DNA of 11,826 bases from the NCBI GenBank assembly GCA_003142915.1, contig PLNZ01000174.1:7742-19567 (forward strand). Direction: 5' to 3'. This DNA is from Ignavibacteriales bacterium. Its GTDB lineage: Bacteria > Bacteroidota > Ignavibacteria > Ignavibacteriales > Ignavibacteriaceae. The position numbers and the translations under genes were made by a program. This document shows, one piece after another, positions 7,736 through 11,826 of the stretch (position 1 is its first letter; each line of letters starts with the position of its first letter). The notes under the pieces are model-generated. The model was not told the origin of the DNA. It ran no database searches and was given only the letters and a program-made list of their open reading frames with translations.

Positions 7736-7830
7736 TGCCTTGCGGCAGAAAACGTAAAAGACATAAAATGTCTACTCATAAAAGGAAAAAAAGACTTCGG
7801 AAAAATAGGCATAAGAAAAAAATAAGATAG
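7735..7830 (+). CDS. 31-aa basic AURKAIP1/COX24 (mS38-like) domain protein
   Basis: This small ORF starts with ATG at 7735, sharing one base with the preceding TAA stop, and ends at TAG 7828-7830. The 31 residues are MPCGRKRKRHKMSTHKRK, then KKRLRKNRHKKKIR, with more than half Lys, Arg or His. They match, from memory, the short Bacteroidota proteins annotated as AURKAIP1/COX24 domain-containing (typical form MPSGRKRKRHKMATHKRKKR). The related eukaryotic C-terminal domain is mitochondrial small-subunit ribosomal protein mS38, and mycobacterial bS22 is a similar tiny basic peptide near the decoding site. A ribosome-associated role is therefore likely, by analogy only. The ribosome-binding site GGAGG lies at 7724-7728 (inside AATGGAGGTAAG), 6 nt before the ATG. 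The usual Ser3 is Cys here. It is easily missed by length cutoffs. Confidence 0.88.
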   Translation: MPCGRKRKRHKMSTHKRKKRLRKNRHKKKIR

Positions 7831-7855
7831 CCTGACTCAATTCTTTTTGTAGATT

Positions 7856-7889
7856 AAATGGTAAATGATATTTTTACGTTTACCATTTT
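7856..7889 (+). terminator. Hairpin after the HU/TPR/COX24 operon
   Basis: AAATGGTAAA (7856-7865) pairs perfectly with TTTACCATTT (7879-7888), a 10-bp stem with a 13-nt loop. It lies 25 nt after the mini-protein stop and 11 nt before the tRNA. The following bases are pyrimidine-rich (TCTCCTTTTCT) rather than a pure T-tract, so it may be a weak terminator or a processing signal between the operon and the tRNA. Confidence 0.5.
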
Positions 7890-7899
7890 CTCCTTTTCT

Positions 7900-7972
7900 G
7901 CCATCTTAGCTCAGCTGGTAGAGCAGCGCATTCGTAATGCGCAGGTCGCCGGTTCGATCCCGGCAGATGGCT
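7900..7972 (+). tRNA. tRNA-Thr (anticodon CGU)
   Basis: A full cloverleaf is visible. The acceptor stem is GCCATCT (7900-7906) with AGATGGC (7965-7971). The D-arm is GCTC/GAGC around a GG-containing loop. The anticodon stem GCGCA/TGCGC holds the loop TTCGTAA, with anticodon CGT at 7933-7935. The T-stem GCCGG/CCGGC closes the loop TTCGATC. The anticodon reads ACG, hence threonine. The G1-C72 and C2-G71 pairs fit threonine identity. The discriminator base is T, and CCA is not encoded, so it must be added after transcription. Confidence 0.96.
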
Positions 7973-8054
7973 CCTCACTAAAAAAAATCATTTAATAACC
8001 TACTTTAAATAGCTGGCTATAACTATAATTTTACCAAAAAGATACAGAAAGATT

Positions 8055-8083
8055 TTTTATAAAAAATGGTCTTTTTTATAAAA
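8055..8083. repeat. A/T-only palindrome between tRNA-Thr and mraZ
   Basis: TTTTATAAAAAA (8055-8066) and TTTTTTATAAAA (8072-8083) form a 12-bp perfect stem with the loop TGGTC. The stem contains no G or C, and the T-run is inside it. It may help end tRNA transcription or simply be a flexible AT element upstream of the mraZ promoter. The gap 7973-8109 has no gene. Confidence 0.4.
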
Positions 8084-8109
8084 TTTATCCAAAAAAAGTA
8101 AGAATTTCC

Positions 8110-8139
8110 TTGACATTTAAGATTTTTTTCCCTTATTTT
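8110..8139 (+). promoter_or_regulatory. Promoter of the mraZ division cluster
   Basis: A perfect TTGACA (8110-8115) is followed after 18 nt by TATTTT (8134-8139; 4 of 6 to TATAAT). The predicted transcription start is about 8145-8147. That leaves a leader of about 44 nt before the TTG start at 8190 and places the MraZ-type repeats directly over the start region. Confidence 0.6.
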
Positions 8140-8173
8140 GGGGAGTAGTGGGGAATTGTGGTGAAAATGGTCA
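8139..8173 (+). promoter_or_regulatory. Probable MraZ operator: TGGGGA-type repeats with 10-bp period
   Basis: TGGGGA occurs at 8139-8144 and 8149-8154, TGGTGA at 8159-8164 and TGGTCA at 8168-8173. The spacing is 10, 10 and 9 bp, so all four face the same side of the helix. In E. coli, MraZ binds direct TGGGN repeats separated by 5 bp just downstream of its own promoter and represses the dcw cluster. Sequence, period and position here match that pattern. The fourth copy is degenerate and may not count. Confidence 0.7.
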
Positions 8174-8189
8174 AAATGCAGGAAAAAAT

Positions 8190-8627
8190 TTGTTTAGAGG
8201 ACAATTTACATACTCAGTAGATTCAAAAGGCAGAATAAGTATACCTGCCAAGCTACGAAAACATGTTTCATCTGAATCAAACGATTCATTTATTATGACG
8301 CAGGGCACAGCAAGCTGCATCGATATCTATCCATTAGATCAATGGCAGCAATTTGAAACCAAACTTCTCACTTTAAATCCTTTCAAACCAAACGATGCAA
8401 AATTTATTAGGATGATTTTGCAGCATGCAACAGAAGATACACTTGATTCACAAGCCAGAATTCTGGTACCCCAGGCTCTCTTACAATATGCAAAAATAGA
8501 TAAAGAAGTATTAATTCTTGGCGCTTTAAAAAAGATTGAACTATGGAACCCCGAAATATATTCCGTATATCTTAAACAGACTCCGGAAACTTATGAACAA
8601 ATTGCAGCAGAAGTAATGGTTCCGTGA
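8190..8627 (+). CDS. mraZ: MraZ, transcriptional regulator of the division and cell-wall cluster
   Basis: MraZ is an AbrB-fold DNA-binding protein that forms a ring-shaped oligomer and represses the dcw cluster. Two half-domains are visible, each with the family signature: VDSKGRISIPAKLR near the N-terminus and LDSQARILVPQALL in the second half. I chose TTG 8190, giving 145 aa. From there the protein reads (M)FRG, with D11-S-K-G-R15 in exactly the same positions as E. coli MraZ. AGGA (8180-8183) lies 6 nt upstream as a ribosome-binding site. The in-frame GTG at 8148 would add 14 unfamily-like residues (GNCGENGQNAGKN) and would sit on the operator repeats almost at the transcription start. The stop TGA 8625-8627 shares its last base with the rsmH ATG. 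It is the first gene of the cluster and probably autoregulated through the upstream repeats. Confidence 0.93.
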   Translation: MFRGQFTYSVDSKGRISIPAKLRKHVSSESNDSFIMTQGTASCIDIYPLDQWQQFETKLLTLNPFKPNDAKFIRMILQHATEDTLDSQARILVPQALLQYAKIDKEVLILGALKKIELWNPEIYSVYLKQTPETYEQIAAEVMVP

Positions 8628-9550
8628 TGAACAATCATCATACACCGGTTTTACTTAATGAATCTTTGGAATTCTTGATGACCGATAATAACGGCGTTTA
8701 CTTTGACGCGACACTTGGCTTTGGCGGCCACTCTGAAGCGATTTTGAATTCATTAAACAGCGGCGGGAAATTAATTTCAATCGATGTGGATATTGATGCT
8801 GTCAAATTTTCGAAAGAAAAATTCAGAGCCGAGCGAAGAATAAAAATATTTAACATTAATTTTTCACAGATAAATATAATTGCAAAAATTGAGTCTATTA
8901 AAAATTTCAACGGCATTTTTGCTGATCTTGGTGTTTCCTCATTTCAGCTTGATAACACTTTATCTGGGTTTACTTATAGGGATGAAGCCATATTGGATTT
9001 AAGGATGGACAAGACAAAAGCTATTGCGGCGGCGGATATTGTTAATTCTTTTTCGGAAGAAGAATTATCCGGCATCTTATATCGATACGGCGAAGAAAAA
9101 AAATCCAGACAGATTGCAAAAAGAATTATTGAAAACAGAAAAATTAAAAAGATTGAAACAACTTTAGATTTAGCAAATATAATAGAAGAAATAACGCCGT
9201 TTAAATATAGAATTAAAACTCTATCCAGGGTTTTTCAGGCGTTTAGAATTTATGTAAACGATGAGCTTGAAGTATTGAAATCATTCTTAACAAAGTCTGT
9301 CGACCTTCTATCTAAGGGAGGAAGAATTGTAATCCTTTCTTATCATTCTCTTGAAGATAGAATTGTTAAGGAAGTTTTTAAATATGAAACTCTGGATTGT
9401 ATTTGTCCGAAGGATTACCCTGTTTGTAAATGCGATAAAGAACAAAGATTAAAAATATTAACAAAGAAACCGGTTGTTCCATCTATGTTCGAAATAGAAA
9501 ATAATATTAGATCGCGGAGCGCTAAATTAAGAGCTGCTGAAAGAATATGA
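8627..9550 (+). CDS. rsmH: 16S rRNA (cytosine1402-N4)-methyltransferase RsmH (MraW)
   Basis: RsmH uses S-adenosylmethionine to methylate N4 of C1402 in the decoding region of 16S rRNA. The 307-aa protein has the family N-terminus HHTPVLLNESLEFL. The SAM-binding loop is D27-A-T-L-G-F-G-G-H. The catalytic-core motif D100-L-G-V-S-S105 is followed by FQLDNTLSGFTYRDEAILDL, then RMD. FQAFRIYVNDELEVL and the C-terminal motif SYHSLEDRIVKEVFK (Y239 onward) are also typical. Near the end are the four cysteines C258, C260, C267 and C269 of the CxC...CxC element often seen in this family. The length is normal. ATG 8627 overlaps the mraZ stop by one base; an alternative GTG at 8624 adds one residue. The stop overlaps the next ATG (ATGA at 9547-9550), showing translational coupling in the cluster. 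Confidence 0.97.
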   Translation: MNNHHTPVLLNESLEFLMTDNNGVYFDATLGFGGHSEAILNSLNSGGKLISIDVDIDAVKFSKEKFRAERRIKIFNINFSQINIIAKIESIKNFNGIFADLGVSSFQLDNTLSGFTYRDEAILDLRMDKTKAIAAADIVNSFSEEELSGILYRYGEEKKSRQIAKRIIENRKIKKIETTLDLANIIEEITPFKYRIKTLSRVFQAFRIYVNDELEVLKSFLTKSVDLLSKGGRIVILSYHSLEDRIVKEVFKYETLDCICPKDYPVCKCDKEQRLKILTKKPVVPSMFEIENNIRSRSAKLRAAERI

Positions 9551-9879
9551 AAAAGAGCGCTAAACCTTTAATATTCTTTAGTTCAATTGTTTTTATTGTT
9601 TTTACTTCATTAATCCTTGGGTATGTAAGCGTTAAGCTGGAATGCGAAAAGCTTAGAAGAGAGGAAAACATATTGACGGAAGAAAGATTAAAAGAAATAA
9701 AGGACTACAGAACTAATTTAATAGCGCAGGATCAGGACCTTTCGGCAGAGGAAACGATAGTCCGCATTGCTGAGACGGAACTTGGTATGATAAGAAGAAC
9801 AGATGCTCCTATAGAATTAGAAGTAAGTAAAGAAAAGATTGAAGAAATATCAAAGGCTATAGAAAAGAAGTATGAATAG
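9547..9879 (+). CDS. ftsL: FtsL-like cell division protein
   Basis: This 110-aa bitopic membrane protein has a short basic cytoplasmic N-terminus (MKKSAK) and one membrane helix at about residues 8-28 (LIFFSSIVFIVFTSLILGYV). A charged heptad-like coiled coil follows (about 29-60: KLECEKLRREENILTEERLK). Then come ETIVRIAETELGMIRRTDAP, which resembles the FtsL segment around A-x-x-x-L-G, and an acidic/basic C-terminal helix. FtsL forms a complex with FtsB and FtsQ and helps activate FtsW-FtsI at the septum. The sequence alone is weakly conserved; the call rests mainly on topology and position between rsmH and the class B PBP gene. It overlaps rsmH by 4 nt and the PBP gene by 8 nt. Confidence 0.85.
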   Translation: MKKSAKPLIFFSSIVFIVFTSLILGYVSVKLECEKLRREENILTEERLKEIKDYRTNLIAQDQDLSAEETIVRIAETELGMIRRTDAPIELEVSKEKIEEISKAIEKKYE

Positions 9880-11826
9880 TTCCCGGACTATTTGGGTTAT
9901 AATTTTTATGGTCGGCTTTTTTGCTGCGTTGGTAATAAGGCTATTTAATGTGCAGGTATTGAAGAGCGATGAACTTAAATATTTTGCAAGGCGTCAGCAG
10001 ATGGCTTCCAAAATGGTAAAAGCAGAAAAAGGCTTGATTTATGACCGAAACGGCGTTCTGCTGGTTTATAACAGCAATGATATTTCTTTTTATTTAGACT
10101 TAAGGATGGCATCGAAAAAAGACAAAAAGAAAATTGCGGAAAAATTTTCATCAACTTTTTCGGAACACGAAAATTATTTTTATGAACTTATGAAGGATTC
10201 CGGGAAAACCATTTGTCTGGAAAAGAAAATACCGGGTGAAAAGGCTATTGTCTTAAAGAATTTTAGAGTAAACGGTTTATTTTACCGTGAAGATCCTACA
10301 CGGGTCTATTATTATAAAAGCCTGGCTTCTCATCTATTGGGTTATGTTGACGGGGATTATAAGGGTGTTGATGGTATTGCAAGATCATGTGATAATTTAT
10401 TATCAGGTGAAGACGGTAATATGTTAATACTTCGGGACGCAATAGGTGATATGATAACTGTTTCCGAAGAGGAGACAAAACCTGCGATTCCGGGTACTAA
10501 TATTTATTTAACGTTAAATAAAACTTTCCAGGCTATCTTGGAAGAAGAATTAAGAAACGGATTTCAAAAATACGGCGGTTCTTCGGCAGTAGGAATAATA
10601 ATGGATCCCAATAACGGACAAGTTTTGGCACTTGCAAACTCTGCCAATTATGACCCTAATGAATACTGGAAATACAGCGATTCTTTAAGAAGGAACCGTG
10701 CGATAACAGATACATATGAACCGGGCTCAACATTTAAAACTTTTACAATGGCTTCTCTTTTTGATCAAAACCGTTGCAATCTGAATGAACAAATTTATGC
10801 CGAAAATGGAAGATATAAATTCAAAAATGTTTATATAACCGACTCACACAACAGTAAATGGTTAACCGTTAGAGGTGTACTGGAACAGTCCAGTAATATC
10901 GGTATGGCAAAATTAGTTCAGCGGATTGATGATGATTCATTTTATAAATATTTAAGAGGCTTCGGATTCGGGAATGTTACTTCAATAAATTTGCCCGGAG
11001 AAGTAAAAGGAACCCTTAGAAAGCCAACGGAATGGAGCGAGGTTTCCAAAGCTTTTATCTCTTTCGGTTATGGTATTACAGTCACACCAATTCAGTTGAT
11101 AACGGCATACAGTGCAATAGTTAACGGCGGTATATTGTATCAGCCGCAAATAATTGAAAAGGAAGTAAAGCACGACGGACAGTTAATATTCCAAAATACG
11201 CCTATTAAAATAAGACAGGTGATTTCGGAAGAGAGTTCCAAGCGTATGAGGGATTTACTTGTTGGTGTTGTTAAGGAGGGTACTGGGACTAATGCACAGC
11301 TTAATTCTGTAAGCGTAGGAGGAAAAACCGGAACGTCTCAAAAACTAATTGACGGAAAATATTCGAAGCAAAATTACAATTCTTCATTTGTTGGTTTCTT
11401 CCCTGCGGATACGCCAAAGATTATATGCCTGGTTCTAGTAAATTCACCCCAGATTGGAAGATACGGCGGATCAGTTGCCGCTCCGATATTTAAGAATATT
11501 GCTGAACGAATTATAGAACTTGATCCCGGCAGCTATAGGGATCAGCAGCCATACAGGAACGAAACAGCACAAAGGCAGAATGAACAGTTTGCCGATAATT
11601 TAAAGAGTAGTAATATTCAGAATCAGTCATCAGTTAAAAAGATTGATACCGCAAAATTAATTGCATCAAATACAAATTTTAATAAAATGCCTGATTTAAG
11701 AGATTGTTCCGTACGTGATGCAATACTAGTTCTATCAAAGCTTGGTTTAATATATAAAGTTATCGGGTCGGGAAAAGTTATAGCGCAAAGCATTCAGGCT
11801 GGCGATGCGATACATAAAGGTTTGTA
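9872..11826 (+). CDS. ftsI: Class B penicillin-binding protein with PASTA domain, FtsI/SpoVD type (partial, runs off the right edge)
   Basis: This septal peptidoglycan transpeptidase cross-links peptide side chains and pairs with FtsW. At least 651 codons are visible with no stop. A short cytoplasmic N-terminus precedes a membrane helix (about residues 7-23, IWVIIFMVGFFAALVIR). The pedestal/dimerisation domain includes KGLIYDRNGVLL, HLLGYVDGDYKGVDGIARSC and EDGNMLILRDAIGD. The transpeptidase domain carries S286-T-F-K289 (the SxxK nucleophile, in EPGSTFKTF), S340-S-N342 (SxN) and K485-T-G-T488. A Gln/Asn-rich linker (about 555-605) leads to a PASTA domain beginning at M606-P-D-L and continuing to the edge. 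The usual R-G of the RG-x-I-x-DR-x-G motif is K53-G54 here. ATG 9872 lies inside the ftsL gene (8-nt overlap). The PASTA tail is typical of FtsI in Bacteroidota relatives and of SpoVD/PBP2x in Firmicutes; position after ftsL favours FtsI. Confidence 0.95.
   Translation, partial: MNSSRTIWVIIFMVGFFAALVIRLFNVQVLKSDELKYFARRQQMASKMVKAEKGLIYDRNGVLLVYNSNDISFYLDLRMASKKDKKKIAEKFSSTFSEHENYFYELMKDSGKTICLEKKIPGEKAIVLKNFRVNGLFYREDPTRVYYYKSLASHLLGYVDGDYKGVDGIARSCDNLLSGEDGNMLILRDAIGDMITVSEEETKPAIPGTNIYLTLNKTFQAILEEELRNGFQKYGGSSAVGIIMDPNNGQVLALANSANYDPNEYWKYSDSLRRNRAITDTYEPGSTFKTFTMASLFDQNRCNLNEQIYAENGRYKFKNVYITDSHNSKWLTVRGVLEQSSNIGMAKLVQRIDDDSFYKYLRGFGFGNVTSINLPGEVKGTLRKPTEWSEVSKAFISFGYGITVTPIQLITAYSAIVNGGILYQPQIIEKEVKHDGQLIFQNTPIKIRQVISEESSKRMRDLLVGVVKEGTGTNAQLNSVSVGGKTGTSQKLIDGKYSKQNYNSSFVGFFPADTPKIICLVLVNSPQIGRYGGSVAAPIFKNIAERIIELDPGSYRDQQPYRNETAQRQNEQFADNLKSSNIQNQSSVKKIDTAKLIASNTNFNKMPDLRDCSVRDAILVLSKLGLIYKVIGSGKVIAQSIQAGDAIHKGL
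11687..11826 (+). other. PASTA domain at the PBP C-terminus (partial)
   Basis: Residues 606-651 read MPDLRDCSVRDAILVLSKLG, then LIYKVIGSGKVIAQSIQAGD and AIHKG. This is one PASTA repeat: M-P-D-L opening strand, helix with A-x-x-x-L-x-x-x-G-L, the G-x-G-x-V turn, and the Q-S-x-x-x-G strand. It is cut by the window edge, so its end and any further repeat are unknown. PASTA domains in PBPs and PASTA kinases are associated with peptidoglycan or beta-lactam binding. Confidence 0.85.

Noticed and set aside
7973..8109. Possible riboswitch or small RNA between tRNA-Thr and mraZ
   Set aside because: Apart from one A/T-only palindrome the stretch is unstructured, and no known riboswitch core or conserved loop is visible.
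10296..11173. Short minus-strand ORFs (60 and 63 aa) in the right part of the window
   Set aside because: Both are antisense to the PBP coding frame, which carries all transpeptidase motifs without interruption.
1..11826. Search for CRISPR arrays, insertion sequences, phage genes, defence or toxin-antitoxin modules
   Set aside because: No regularly spaced identical repeats, transposase or integrase motifs, or paired small toxin-like ORFs were found; gene content is core metabolic, translational and cell-wall.

Overview
The window is AT-rich and reads as ordinary chromosomal housekeeping sequence from a Bacteroidota/Ignavibacteriota-type bacterium. That placement is inferred from gene content: a DUF4286 protein, a Bacteroidetes-style 31-residue COX24/mS38-like basic peptide, a DPP5-like secreted S9 peptidase, and a mraZ-rsmH-ftsL-ftsI cluster whose PBP ends in a PASTA domain. 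A class-level name such as Ignavibacteria is a guess. No phage, transposase, CRISPR or defence genes were seen.

Left part (1-5121). The window opens with the Pro/Ala-rich end of an unidentified protein and its intrinsic terminator. A small DUF4286 gene follows; its promoter lies so close that the mRNA would be almost leaderless. Next is an oligoendopeptidase F gene (M3B, HEMGH zinc site) broken by an apparent one-base deletion near 2380, with both halves otherwise perfect. Then comes a secreted serine peptidase (beta-propeller plus alpha/beta-hydrolase, S537/D616/H648).

Middle part (5122-7972). A minus-strand gene encodes a small membrane-anchored protein with six tandem decapeptide repeats. 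A long intergenic region leads into a plus-strand operon of an HU/IHF-type DNA-binding protein, a zinc-ribbon/TM/TPR protein, and the 31-aa Arg/Lys-rich COX24/mS38-like peptide. The genes overlap by 8 and 1 nt, so translation is probably coupled. A hairpin and a tRNA-Thr(CGU) gene follow.

Right part (7973-11826). This is the start of the division and cell-wall cluster: mraZ, rsmH (mraW), an FtsL-like protein, and a FtsI/SpoVD-type class B PBP that runs off the right edge. All junctions overlap. Upstream of mraZ is a TTGACA-type promoter followed at once by TGGGGA-type repeats at 10-bp spacing, matching the known MraZ operator pattern. The repeats, and the match to the canonical MraZ N-terminus, argue that mraZ starts at TTG 8190 rather than GTG 8148.

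I did not find a convincing undescribed system. The items most worth a second look are the mraZ operator/start, the pepF frameshift, the decapeptide-repeat membrane protein, and the HU/zinc-ribbon-TPR/mini-protein operon.
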